Of a stretch of DNA of 64,000 bases, positions 44,627 to 54,092 are shown piece after piece (position 1 is the first letter of the stretch; each line of letters starts with the position of its first letter). Location of the stretch: positions 5,105,501 through 5,169,500 of the forward strand of contig NZ_PJMS01000001.1 of NCBI RefSeq assembly GCF_002846555.1, given 5' to 3'. Both the position numbers and the translations under genes were made by a program. The notes under the pieces were generated by a model. The model did no database searches. It saw only the letters and a list, made by a program, of their open reading frames with translations, and was not told where the DNA came from. The DNA is from Aquimarina sp. MAR_2010_214 (GTDB lineage: Bacteria; Bacteroidota; Bacteroidia; Flavobacteriales; Flavobacteriaceae).

Positions 44627-45513
44627 AAGATTATTATACCTATTTAGAAGAATTACAGCATAGTGAGCAAACCATAAAAACCAACCTTTACAATATTAAT
44701 AAACTGAAACAGTGGTGCAGATCAAAACGTACCAAACCAGAAAATCTAACCTACAAACAAGTACTTAACTATATCAACCACCTAAAAACTACGAATCAAC
44801 CCCAAACCATCAATAGACATATTTGGGCAATCAAACATTATTGTACCTATCTGATAGAACAAGGGTATCGAACAGATAATATTGCAGATGATCTTAAAGT
44901 AAGAGGAGAACGTAAAAAGGTCTTCCACAACTTGCTTACTAGTGATGAACTCGAAGACCTGTTTTACAGTTATGAAACCGATAAGATATGGAAGGGTAAT
45001 TTTTATTACAAAGCCACTGCAAAACGTAATAAAATGGTAGTAGGATTATTGGTCTACCAAGGAGTATTAAGCAATAACTTTAAATCGTTAGAAGTTGAGC
45101 ATGTAGACTTACGCAAAGGAACTATCTATATCCCAAGTACTCGACGTAATGCATGGAGAAAGTTAGCCTTAAAACCCTGGCAGATTATAGAACTCAAAGA
45201 ATATATAGAAGAAATACGACCTATCCTGCAAGATCACATAGGTACAAATGATGAAAAGCTGTTCCCTCTAAATACTCCACAGTTCAATACCATTTTACAC
45301 CCGATCTTAAAAAAGCTAAAAACCTATAATCAAAAGGTCACTAACAATACTCATATCAGAGCAAGTGTTATTGTAAACTGGTTAGGACAATACAATATCA
45401 GGAAAGTACAACAAATGGCAGGACATAGGCATATTAACTCTACAGAATCTTACAAACAAGATAATTTAGAGAGTCTGCATGAAGCTATAGACAAGTTCCA
45501 TCCAATACATTAA
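44623..45513 (+). CDS. Tyrosine recombinase-like Int2, second copy (unit A')
   Basis: Identical to the 296-residue protein at 37906, with the same missing first Arg. Overlaps Int1 by 4 nt. Confidence 0.85.
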   Translation: MKDYYTYLEELQHSEQTIKTNLYNINKLKQWCRSKRTKPENLTYKQVLNYINHLKTTNQPQTINRHIWAIKHYCTYLIEQGYRTDNIADDLKVRGERKKVFHNLLTSDELEDLFYSYETDKIWKGNFYYKATAKRNKMVVGLLVYQGVLSNNFKSLEVEHVDLRKGTIYIPSTRRNAWRKLALKPWQIIELKEYIEEIRPILQDHIGTNDEKLFPLNTPQFNTILHPILKKLKTYNQKVTNNTHIRASVIVNWLGQYNIRKVQQMAGHRHINSTESYKQDNLESLHEAIDKFHPIH

Positions 45514-45531
45514 ACTACAAAATCCATCCTT

Positions 45532-45684
45532 ATGAAAATAGAACTTATCATTACCGACAAAGAAGAATTAAGTTATTTACAAAGTTCCTTAGCCGTAGCG
45601 ATACATGAGTTAAGTGCATCAGAAAAAAACCATGAAGATAGTATTTATTGGTTATCACAAATCTTGCTTTTATCTTACGAGTAG
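45532..45684 (+). CDS. Conserved 50-residue protein (unit A')
   Basis: Identical to the small ORF at 38815. Confidence 0.73.
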   Translation: MKIELIITDKEELSYLQSSLAVAIHELSASEKNHEDSIYWLSQILLLSYE

Positions 45685-46724
45685 TATAATAACCAAGTGT
45701 CTCCTTACAGTCGAAATATTATTATGGGCGCAGCAAGAAAAATGCTTTGCCCATAAGCTGTTATAAGGTGTTCCTTCGTCACGCCACAAGCTATTTTTTG
45801 TTATTCCACAAGTGCAGAAAAAGCACTTGCTCCATACCGTTCCAACTTCCTCATCTTCGGTCGTCAGTTTACACTACAAACAAATAGCCTTGCTCTGTTC
45901 CTCTCTCACCCGTAGCTACTTTTTTGCTTAAAAACGATAAAGAACGCTATCGCTGAATACTAAATTAAGCAAAACCGCTACTTCATGGGCTACGCCGCTT
46001 GGTCGCAACCTAGCCGATTATTTATGTTGAAGTTAATATCTGATAAAGCTGAAAACATAAAAATCGTCTGGCACACAAAACCGTTACACTCCTTTTTGTG
46101 TGTCGGTTGCTCCTCTCCGCTAGGCTCTCGCCTTGTTCTGCGTACACGCAGTTATCTTCAATCGCCAGATGGCTATGATTAATCTTGAAGCTGAAGGTCA
46201 GCCGCAACAGCAGTTGCGCACTTCAGCTTCAAGATCAATCGTTCTTACTCAGACGGTAAACTATTTTAGTAAAAAGCGGAATGCGGTGGGTGATGTAGTA
46301 GGTCTTCCGCTTTTTATTAAAATACTAGCCAAATGGCGACTGAATGCCACGCAAAGAGCATAAAAACAGCCTAAAATGCCTCTAAACCCTTCCAAATCAC
46401 GTCTACGACACGATTATATAGGTGTAATATTATAATATCTTCCGTAAAAATAGCTCGTTAGAAGTCAGATTTTTTAATGATAGCAGCTTGTGCGCGGCTA
46501 TTTTACATAGTTGCGTTATAGGCCCTGACGGCAGGAAGAGCGACTATAACTACCAATTATGTAAAGATAGCTTTGACTATGCGGCTGGCATTAACAGTAA
46601 ATTACTATTTTAGCTTAGCAGAGGGATAGATGACAGGTAGAACGTTCTTATTTTTTGCTCAATAGCAAGGTAACCGTGTAAAAAAAGGGTATACCGCTTG
46701 TTTTTTTACGTAACTGATTATACA
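45685..46724. ncRNA. Structured non-coding end of unit A'
   Basis: Same sequence and hairpins as 38968-40007. It ends TTATACA|GG in front of the displaced core of unit B. Confidence 0.58.
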
Positions 46725-47828
46725 GGGAATTACATCTATAAAAATGGTACTCTTGAGTTCTTTAACCATGCAGAAGGTTATGTAGAAAAAGAAGCAGATG
46801 GATATAAGTATGTATATCAGTTTAAAGATCATTTAGGGAATATTAGACTATCCTATAAAGATGCTGATAAGAATGGTTCTATAAGTACTTCCGAGATCGT
46901 ACAGGAGAAGAATTATTATCCTTTTGGGCTGCAACATGAAGGTTACAATTTTGCTGTGAATGGCAGTAAACATAACTATGGATATAATGGTAAGGAAGAG
47001 CAAGACGAACTTGGTTTAGAGTGGTTAGACTTTGGAGCTAGAAACTATGATCCTGCTTTAGGTAGATGGATGAATACAGATCCGTTAGCAGAAAGTTTTA
47101 TTTCAATTACTCCATATAATGCGATGGTTAATAATCCTCTAAGTTATATTGATCCAGATGGTAGGTTTTCTACAAATGTGACAAAAAATGAAGATGGTAC
47201 TCACACAGTTGTTGAGGGAGGTGATGCAAATGATGGAGATAATAACATCTATGTAGTTGATGGAGATGGAAACCGCACAGGAGATGTAATAGGTGAATCA
47301 TTAACTAGTCATTCCTTTTTTGATGAAAATGATAGTGCTGTAGTTGGTGCTGTTATAGATACTAATTCTTCTGAAGGCCAAGATTTTATTGATAATGAGA
47401 TTATAGCTGATGATCCGGGATTAGTTGACTATATGGTAAATGCTACTGGAGGAGAAAAATTTGATTTGAAAGATAGAGGAATAGAAAAAGCTGTAGAAGG
47501 AGGTCAGACTCCTATACAACATAGATATAGAGGAAGTAAAGCTAGTAATGGAAAGATAGGCTCAGCTAGAGACTTTGGTAACGGAGCTGCTGGTATTGTT
47601 GCTGCAAGAAAAGGTTTGTCTTGGAGTATGACAAGAGTAGGGTTTGATGGACTAGAAACGTTTCAAAACAGAAGTGCTTCTTGGTTAGTTGCTCCATATG
47701 CTATCGGAGAAGGAACTCCAAGTGTTTTAGCTCAAAAATTAGGTTTTCAAATAGGTAAAGCATTAAATGCTAGTGAAGGAATTAGATTACCTTCTAATCG
47801 TACCGTACAAAGATTTGGAGAATATTAA
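46725..47828 (+). pseudogene. Displaced RHS core end with tip B
   Basis: Headless RHS fragment. Core end DHLGNIRLSY and ARNYDPALGRWMNTDPLAE are intact, followed by a tip of about 220 residues. Its last 110 residues contain ARDFGNGAAGIVAARKGLSW and GTPSVLAQKLGFQIGK. The D-x-GN...G...G-x-S pattern resembles the end of tip D (toxin_44-like), but I would not name the activity. The frame extends left to a TTG at 46698 only, so it has no signal peptide. Confidence 0.75.
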
Positions 47829-47851
47829 TTACAAATATTAAAATATTAAAA

Positions 47852-48289
47852 ATGAAGTTGTTTTTAACATCATTACTAATAGTGTTATTTTTTACTAGTT
47901 GCAAGAAAGATACTTATCATATTTATTCATTAGATAAAGAAAATTGTATAACAGTAAAAGATATTGGTAAGATAAGATATATAATAGACGGGAAGCATTC
48001 TTCAGTTCCTAATGATAATTATATAAAATTAGATATAAGTGGTATTGCTTCAATGGGAGATGGTTTAGCAGGCTGTTGGAATAATGAGAATTTTAAATGG
48101 GATATTGTTAATGATAAATCTATAATTATAGAAAACAAATTAGATCCTACAAAATTTAGATTTTCTAATAAACTACCTGTAGATGATCGAGGTATACCAA
48201 CACAGAAGAAATACAGAAATGATAATTGCTTTACATTTGACTTTCTTAGAGGTGAATTACTTCCAGATAAAGGAGCAATCATAGAATAA
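47852..48289 (+). CDS. Candidate immunity protein B, lipoprotein
   Basis: 145 residues with a type II signal peptide (MKLFLTSLLIVLFFTSCKK, Cys in FTSC). Small beta-rich mature domain, no recognised family. It follows tip B by 23 nt, the place of an immunity gene. A lipid-anchored immunity protein suggests that tip B acts in the periplasm or on the envelope. Confidence 0.68.
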   Translation: MKLFLTSLLIVLFFTSCKKDTYHIYSLDKENCITVKDIGKIRYIIDGKHSSVPNDNYIKLDISGIASMGDGLAGCWNNENFKWDIVNDKSIIIENKLDPTKFRFSNKLPVDDRGIPTQKKYRNDNCFTFDFLRGELLPDKGAIIE

Positions 48290-48383
48290 TTCCCCCGCTT
48301 TCCGAAGAGTGATTAAATAAAAACGAATGCTTCGCAAAGCCTCCTGACTTGACGTGATGCTTAAAGCAGTATATTAATATTAT

Positions 48384-48415
48384 AAATCCACAGCAGCAAT
48401 GTTGTGGATTTTTTG
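48384..48415. terminator. Terminator after immunity B
   Basis: Stem AAATCCACA / TGTGGATTT with a 10-nt loop and a T-tract. A nearly identical hairpin follows immunity C (55607-55639). Confidence 0.78.
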
Positions 48416-48434
48416 TTTTATAAAGTATAGAGCT

Positions 48435-48773
48435 TTATTTTTTGTATAATTTGGCTACGTTTTTATCAATAAGGTAATCAGACATATTGGTGTCGTTATA
48501 GATCACTTCTGCAATGTATCGAGCATATTGGTCTTTGTTTTGTTTGGTCGTAGTAATGGTCACGATCGCACCCTCTGGGCAGAACTTTCTGGCTACTGCT
48601 CTGGCGTGTTTTGCTTGTCTTTCTCTGTATGCTACAGTATCATGCATCTCTGGGGCATCAATACGAGCCAATCTTATCTTTTGTGTGGTCTGTACATAGA
48701 ACCCTAAATCGATCTCTACTTGCAGGGTATCACCATCGATCCACCTAACAACTCTGGCTTTATAATTAAACAT
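48435..48773 (-). CDS. Small thermonuclease (SNase)-family protein, unit B
   Basis: 112 residues, a minimal staphylococcal-nuclease fold without signal peptide: VVRWIDGDTLQVEIDLGF with the metal-binding Asp, KIRLARIDAPE with Arg34 and Glu42, and QYARYIAEV with Arg85, matching the catalytic R-E-R set. No export signal, so it would act in the cytosol, perhaps on DNA or RNA during transfer or against competing elements. A second intact copy is in unit D, a broken one in unit C, none in unit A. Confidence 0.88.
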   Translation of the reverse strand: MFNYKARVVRWIDGDTLQVEIDLGFYVQTTQKIRLARIDAPEMHDTVAYRERQAKHARAVARKFCPEGAIVTITTTKQNKDQYARYIAEVIYNDTNMSDYLIDKNVAKLYKK

Positions 48774-48787
48774 AGCATTAAAAGTAC

Positions 48788-48811
48788 TACATTTTTATAC
48801 ATGAAAATGTA
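48788..48811 (-). promoter_or_regulatory. Inverted repeat upstream of the thermonuclease gene
   Basis: TACATTTT / AAAATGTA, 15 nt before the nuclease start. It is kept at the same place in unit D (63494-63517) and, with longer arms, in unit C (55909-55932), where the 5' half of the nuclease is gone. Candidate operator for the nuclease gene. Confidence 0.5.
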
Positions 48812-48973
48812 ATTTGGTCAAAAAAGGAGGTCAAAAAAGCATCAAAATACCGTTGTAATAAACTGTATTATAGTTGTTTATGAAATAACACTACATTTTT
48901 AAGGTCAAAAATGCATGCTCATTATATATAATATAAATAGATAGGTTCTATTTTGTAGGAATATTGTTATTAT

Positions 48974-49300
48974 TTATAAAATAGATTGAATCTTACGTTT
49001 AGCAATAAAAGCATCTATAACAGAAAATATATGTTCTTTATCTTCTTCTTCAAATTTAGAAACTTCTAAAATACGGTCACGAGTATGTTTATCCATCTGT
49101 ACATCAGCTTTACCAGTAAGGTAATCTAGGCTTACATCAAGTATATCGGCTATTTTACGAGCAATCTCAATAGAGGGTAATACTTCATTACGTTCATATC
49201 TACCTAATACATTTTTATGAATACCAAGCTTAGTAGCCAAGTCTGTTTGTGATATACTTTGTTCTTTTCTAAGTTCTACAACAATACTTCCAAAATTCAT
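48974..49300 (-). CDS. XRE-family repressor B
   Basis: 108 residues. HTH domain ELRKEQSISQTDLATKLGIHKNVLGRYERNE, then DILDVSLDYLTGKADVQ and a helical tail. Related to the repressor of unit D, less so to A and C. Divergent from the unit B ATPase, so the likely repressor of that operon. Confidence 0.87.
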   Translation of the reverse strand: MNFGSIVVELRKEQSISQTDLATKLGIHKNVLGRYERNEVLPSIEIARKIADILDVSLDYLTGKADVQMDKHTRDRILEVSKFEEEDKEHIFSVIDAFIAKRKIQSIL

Positions 49301-49358
49301 AAAAAGAAACTCTATAAGGGTTTTAAACCTTGATTATTACTAATAAGCAAATATATAG

Positions 49359-49420
49359 AAACTAAATCGGTTCTTCAAAAACTATAAAGTTTGCATAATA
49401 AAACTAAATTGGTATCTTAG
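49359..49420 (+). promoter_or_regulatory. Divergent control region of unit B: paired direct repeats and -7 box
   Basis: AAACTAAATCGGTTCTT (49359-49375) and AAACTAAATTGGTATCTT (49401-49418) are 42 bp apart, four helical turns, as in unit A but with another sequence. The second copy runs into TATCTTAG, a weaker -7 box. Likely sites for XRE B. Confidence 0.55.
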
Positions 49421-49462
49421 CACCTAATTAGTTGTCAAATATATTTTCAAACTTTTTTAGCA

Positions 49463-51031
49463 ATGTTAAATACTACTAACCCGAATAATTACGAATACAC
49501 AACAAAGCACTTAGAAATCTATATTCTGGGTGGTATCAAACTGAATCATTTAGAAGCGTTACGGGTTACACTAGGAATTAATAAAGTGAAATCAGAAACC
49601 AAACTACGTCACAATGTAGATTTATACAATGATAACCAAGTAGAGAAACTGGTTAGAAAAGTAGCAGAACGTATAGAAATAGGTACAAGTGTTGTTCGTA
49701 ATACATTACAAGAATTAACCAATGAACTAGAACAATACCGATTAAGTCAACTTGATATTGATGAAAACGAAATCCCAATCAAAGAACTATCAAGTACAGA
49801 AGAAAAGAATACAATTAAGTTCTTAAAATCAACTGATTTACTCACTAAAACCAATGAATTGATTGAACAAAGTGGTGTAATCGGAGAAGAAACCAACAGA
49901 TTATTAATGTATCTAATCTTTACAAGTCGTAAAAGCTATAACCCATTGCATTGTATAAGTTTAGGAACTTCTGGATCAGGGAAAACACATTTACAATCCA
50001 AAGTAGCCGAACTTATACCCGATCACGAAAAAGTAGAAATTACCGTATTATCAGAAAATGCTTTTTACTACTTCAACCGTACAGAACTACGAAACAAACT
50101 TATACTTATAGAAGATTTAGACGGAGCAGAATCTGTACTCTATCCACTTAGAGAATTACAATCCAAACGAAGAATAACAAAAACGGTAGTTCATAAAGAC
50201 AGAAAAGGAACTACCAAAACGATACATCTAACTGTAGAAGGCCCTGTAAGTGTTGCAGGTTGTACCACACAGGAATCTATCTACGAAGATAACAGCAACA
50301 GGAGCTTCCTTTTATACATCGATGAATCAAAAGAACAAGATCAAAAGATCATGTATTATCAACGATTGATTAGCGCAGGAAAAGTAAATATCGATGAAGA
50401 ACTCAAAGCAAAAAACATGTTACAGAATGTACAAATGTTATTACAACCTGTTAAAATCATCAATCCCTATGCAGAGTTTTTAGAACTGCCACAATCAGTA
50501 TTTAAACCAAGAAGGACTAACACTCACTATCTACAATTCATTGAAGCCATTACCTTCTATAAACAGTACCAAAGAGAAAAACAATATGATCAAAATACAG
50601 GCGAAGAATATATAGAAACTACTACCCAAGATATAGAAGAAGCCAACGAAATCATCAAAGACGTATTATTACATAAAAGTGATACCATCACAGGAGCAGC
50701 CAGAAATCATTTAGAAAAGCTTAAAACTTATTTAAAAGAAAATAACCAGACAACATTTACTAATGCCGAAATCAGAAAGCAGCTACATCTTAAAGAAAGT
50801 ACATTACGAGGCTATCACAAACAACTACAGGAAGAAGGATATATAAAAAGAATGAGGCATAAAAAGACCAAAAGTTATTGCTTTGAAATCACCGATATGA
50901 AGGAATATGATTGGCTCAAATCCAGTATTGACAATGCTTTAAAGAGTTGCATACTACAGATACAACTCGCAACCCCGCAACCAACCCGCAAGTCACCTAG
51001 TTGCGAATCCAAAAGTAAGAAAGTCAGTTAA
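49463..51031 (+). CDS. AAA-type ATPase with C-terminal winged helix (unit B)
   Basis: 522 residues, homologue of the unit A protein: MLNTTNPNNYEY start, Walker A GTSGSGKT, Walker B KLILIEDLDG, VAGCTTQESIYEDNSNR and the winged helix FTNAEIRKQLHLKESTLRGY. Its first 110 residues are almost identical to the unit C protein. The extreme C-terminus is variable and runs over the iteron-like repeats. Confidence 0.75.
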   Translation: MLNTTNPNNYEYTTKHLEIYILGGIKLNHLEALRVTLGINKVKSETKLRHNVDLYNDNQVEKLVRKVAERIEIGTSVVRNTLQELTNELEQYRLSQLDIDENEIPIKELSSTEEKNTIKFLKSTDLLTKTNELIEQSGVIGEETNRLLMYLIFTSRKSYNPLHCISLGTSGSGKTHLQSKVAELIPDHEKVEITVLSENAFYYFNRTELRNKLILIEDLDGAESVLYPLRELQSKRRITKTVVHKDRKGTTKTIHLTVEGPVSVAGCTTQESIYEDNSNRSFLLYIDESKEQDQKIMYYQRLISAGKVNIDEELKAKNMLQNVQMLLQPVKIINPYAEFLELPQSVFKPRRTNTHYLQFIEAITFYKQYQREKQYDQNTGEEYIETTTQDIEEANEIIKDVLLHKSDTITGAARNHLEKLKTYLKENNQTTFTNAEIRKQLHLKESTLRGYHKQLQEEGYIKRMRHKKTKSYCFEITDMKEYDWLKSSIDNALKSCILQIQLATPQPTRKSPSCESKSKKVS

Positions 51032-51057
51032 TTAACTACTACTCGCTACAAAATCAC
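50964..51057. repeat. Iteron-like CGCAA repeats between ATPase and Int1 (unit B)
   Basis: Direct copies of CGCAA at 50968, 50976 and 50986 with inverted TTGCG after them, then CTCGCTAC near 51050. Same layout as the CGCCAC set of unit A. Confidence 0.45.
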
Positions 51058-51073
51058 AAAAAACACATACCCT

Positions 51074-51994
51074 ATGAAAAAAAGTAAGCTACAAAATGCT
51101 AGCTATAGAACTCTATTGACCAATTTTAGTGAATGGTTAGATATCTTAGGCTATAGTGATGCCATGCAAAAGAACTATCCTGCACAACTCTGTGAGTTCT
51201 TCTACTGGTTAGAGCAAAACGATATTACTCATATTGATTATATACAAGATCATCATATCAGGAATTACTACAACCATTTAAAACAACGACCCAATAAGAC
51301 AAGAGGTGGCGGACTAAGCAATATCTATCTTAATAATCACCTGCAATCCTTACACAAGTTTAGGGAATACTTAAAAAAGCACAATGCAAAACCCTTTAAT
51401 CTACCCATCAAAAGGGAAAAGGAAACTATAGCAGAAAAGCTAAATATAGTATCGCAAGAAGAAATCAAAGACTTGTTTATGGCAACGAGTTACAGCAATC
51501 CATTACCAAGATTTAGGGCAAGACAAAAAGCAGTATTAGTCTGTTTGTACAGTTGTGGTATGCGAAGAAATGAAGTGTTGAACATAGAAATATCAGATAT
51601 CCTTTTTGATAAAGAACGAATCTACGTCAGAAAAGGTAAAAACTATAAAGAACGTTTTATCCCAATCAATTTATACAATCTAAATATCCTGGAAGATTAT
51701 ATATATGATAAAAGAATGGAGTTTAATAAATCCAGTGAAAGCAACTATGTTTTTATTACCGAACATAGTATCAAAATGAGTGGAGCTACTTTAGAAAACG
51801 ATTTAAAACAGATTATAAAAGCTACAGAAGATAGAATACTACTCGAAAAGAAGATCACACCACACGCATTACGCCACAGTATCGCTACCCACTTTTTACA
51901 AGCAGGCATGAAGATCGAGGATATACAACAGTTTTTAGGACATAGTAGCCTAGAATCCACACAAATCTATACACATATTTTAAAAGAAAACTAA
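51074..51994 (+). CDS. Tyrosine recombinase Int1 (unit B)
   Basis: 306 residues. Catalytic Arg in SCGMRRNEV, Lys in GKNYKERFIP, HALRHSIATH, LGHSS and the nucleophile in STQIYTHIL: complete set. Its last base is the first of the Int2 ATG. Confidence 0.92.
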   Translation: MKKSKLQNASYRTLLTNFSEWLDILGYSDAMQKNYPAQLCEFFYWLEQNDITHIDYIQDHHIRNYYNHLKQRPNKTRGGGLSNIYLNNHLQSLHKFREYLKKHNAKPFNLPIKREKETIAEKLNIVSQEEIKDLFMATSYSNPLPRFRARQKAVLVCLYSCGMRRNEVLNIEISDILFDKERIYVRKGKNYKERFIPINLYNLNILEDYIYDKRMEFNKSSESNYVFITEHSIKMSGATLENDLKQIIKATEDRILLEKKITPHALRHSIATHFLQAGMKIEDIQQFLGHSSLESTQIYTHILKEN

Positions 51995-52887
51995 TGGAAT
52001 ATCGAGAGTATTTACACCAAGAAAATTATAGTAAGACCACAATAGTACATTATCTAAAACGTATTACAGAATTTACGGGATGGCTTAAAAAGCGAAGGAT
52101 TACAGCAAGCGAAATCGATTATAAAACCTGTATGAAATACATCAAATACCTACAACAAAAAAAGATCAAACCCCAAACGATCAATAACCACTTGGTAACA
52201 ATTAGAAACTATTTTGATTACCTGATAGAGAGAGCAGAGCGAAGCGAAAACCCATTAGAAGATGTATCTGTAAAAGGCACTGTAAAAAAGATGTTGCACA
52301 ATCTTTTAGAGCCAGACGAACTAGAAGATTTATACTACAGTTATGAAACCGAGAAGTTTAATAGGAACGCTAACGGCTTTGCTAAATATGCAGCAAAACG
52401 TAATAAAATTATTGTTGGGCTAATCGTATATCAAGGTTTAAATGCTACCCATCTAAAAAGCCTAAACTTAGAAGATGTACAATTAAAAAAAGGTAAAATC
52501 TATGTTCCTGCAACCCGTAGGAGCAATGCCAGAGAAATAGAATTAAAACCTTGGCAAATCATTGATTTTATCGAATATCTAGACCAAATCCGACCACAAA
52601 TAGCCAAAAACAACGATCTGCACAATCAAGAATTATTAATCCCACAAAAGTGCTTTAATGATATGTTACGAATAGGAATCTTAAAAAGGTTAAAAAAGAT
52701 CAATCATAAAGTCATTAATGTAAATCAATTACGAGCCTCTGTAATCTGTAATTGGTTAGGCCAATACAATATCCGTAAAGTTCAATATCTGGCAGGACAT
52801 AAACACATCGGTTCTACAGAATCCTATAAACAAAACAATCTGGAAAGCCTCCACGAAGCTATTAACCAGTTCCATCCAATACATTAA
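51994..52887 (+). CDS. Tyrosine recombinase-like Int2 (unit B)
   Basis: 297 residues. YQGLNATHLKSL replaces the Arg I region and VNQLRASV lacks the HxxR His, while AGHKH and STESYKQ keep the second His and the Tyr. Same degenerate pattern as unit A. Confidence 0.84.
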   Translation: MEYREYLHQENYSKTTIVHYLKRITEFTGWLKKRRITASEIDYKTCMKYIKYLQQKKIKPQTINNHLVTIRNYFDYLIERAERSENPLEDVSVKGTVKKMLHNLLEPDELEDLYYSYETEKFNRNANGFAKYAAKRNKIIVGLIVYQGLNATHLKSLNLEDVQLKKGKIYVPATRRSNAREIELKPWQIIDFIEYLDQIRPQIAKNNDLHNQELLIPQKCFNDMLRIGILKRLKKINHKVINVNQLRASVICNWLGQYNIRKVQYLAGHKHIGSTESYKQNNLESLHEAINQFHPIH

Positions 52888-52914
52888 GCAAATTAAACTA
52901 CAAAACCCATCCTT

Positions 52915-53067
52915 ATGAAAATAGAACTTATCATTACCGACAAAGAGGAATTAAATTATTTACAAAGTTCCTTAGCCGCAGCAATACATCAATTAGCCAT
53001 ATCAGAAAAAAACCATGAAGATAGTATTTATTGGTTATCACAAATCTTACTTTTATCTTACGAGTAG
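52915..53067 (+). CDS. Conserved 50-residue protein (unit B)
   Basis: MKIELIITDKEELNYLQSSL...HEDSIYWLSQILLLSYE; a handful of substitutions against unit A (N, A and IHQLAI), all leaving the frame intact. Confidence 0.73.
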   Translation: MKIELIITDKEELNYLQSSLAAAIHQLAISEKNHEDSIYWLSQILLLSYE

Positions 53068-54092
53068 TATAATAATCAAGTGACTCCCTACGGTCGGCAT
53101 ATTATTATGGGCGCAGACAAAAAAGTCTTTGCCCATAAGCTGTTATAAGGAGTTCCTTCGTCACTCGTTCCCTGCTTCGCCAGTTGCTATCGCACCATAA
53201 TCACTTCCTCGCCTTCGGTCGTCAGCAATTATTACTGGTCTTCGCGGGACTCCTTCCTCCATCACCCGCAGCTACTTTTTTGCTTAAAAACAATAAGGTA
53301 CGCTATCGCTAAATACTAAATTAAGCAAAACCGCTACTTCATGGGCTACGCCGCTTAGTCGCAACCTAGCCGATTATTTATGTGGAAGTTAATATTGTGA
53401 TAAATAAGAAAACATAAAAATCGTCTGGCACACAAAACCACTACGTTCCTTTTTGTGTGTCGGTTGCTCCACTACGCTTTGGCTACGCCTTTGTCTTCTG
53501 CGTTCGCCACGCAGGCATCTTCAATCGCCAGATAGCTATGATCAATCTTGAAGCTGAAGCACTACACTTACAGCCTTTGCGCACTTCAGCTTCAAGATCA
53601 ATCGATCTTACTCAAACGGAAAATATTTTAAGAAAAAGTGGAATGCGGTGGCTGATGTAGTAGGTCTTCCGCTTTTTATTAAAATACTAGCCTTAATGGC
53701 GATTGAATGACCCCACAATGCTTAGAATCACGTCTACGACACGATTATATGTGTATAATACTATATATCTCTCCTAAAAATAGCTTGTTAGAAGTCAAAA
53801 TCTTTAAGTGTAGTAGTCGGTGCGCGGCTATTTTATATAAACCCTGTTATAGACCCTGACAACGGAAGTGCGGGTATAATAAGGATTATGTAAAGATAGC
53901 TTTGATCATGCGGCTGGCATTAGAAGTAACAAATACAGAATACTGTAATGCAAGTACACTCTAAATTATTATTTTAGCATAGCAGACAGATAGATGATAG
54001 GTAGGACGTTCTTTTTTTTTAGCAGTTTTAACAGGTGTCTGGGAAAAATGTGACCGCAAAATTTATTTTTGGGCGTAAATGGTGACCATTTA
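53068..54092. ncRNA. Structured non-coding end of unit B
   Basis: Homologous to the unit A end but diverged. The main hairpins remain: arms at 53540-53559/53584-53603 (18 of 20) and 53624-53643/53667-53686, where a C has become T opposite G (G-U wobble as RNA). The last bases form a perfect inverted repeat abutting the displaced core of unit C. Confidence 0.58.

Larger units (their letters stand above)
40008..46724 (+). mobile_element. RHS tip-swapping mobile unit A', exact tandem copy of unit A
   Basis: Same 6,717 bases as 33291-40007 at a constant offset of 6,717, with no difference in any part I compared and identical proteins throughout. The junction between the copies reads TATACAGG|TAATTAC, that is, the unit's right end fused to its own left end, the product expected when a circular copy integrates into an attachment site of itself. 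An assembly artefact is also possible. Confidence 0.8.
46725..54092 (+). mobile_element. RHS tip-swapping mobile unit B (about 7.4 kb), including an older core block at its left end
   Basis: From the A'/B junction (GG|GAATTAC) to the B/C junction (TTA|GGCAAT). Gene order as in unit A, plus a thermonuclease gene on the minus strand. The first 113 bases (46725-46837) are identical to 61570-61682 and then diverge at TTAGG|GAAT. So these 113 bases are host core that B found on arrival, and B-borne sequence begins at about 46836. The right end has a perfect inverted repeat TAAATGGT-G-ACCATTTA (54076-54092) abutting the junction GG. Confidence 0.78.

Noticed and set aside
33291..47828. Diversity-generating retroelement (repeated 3' ends of one gene as template/variable repeats)
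   Set aside because: No reverse transcriptase is present and the differences between copies are not adenine-specific; tips are wholly different domains.
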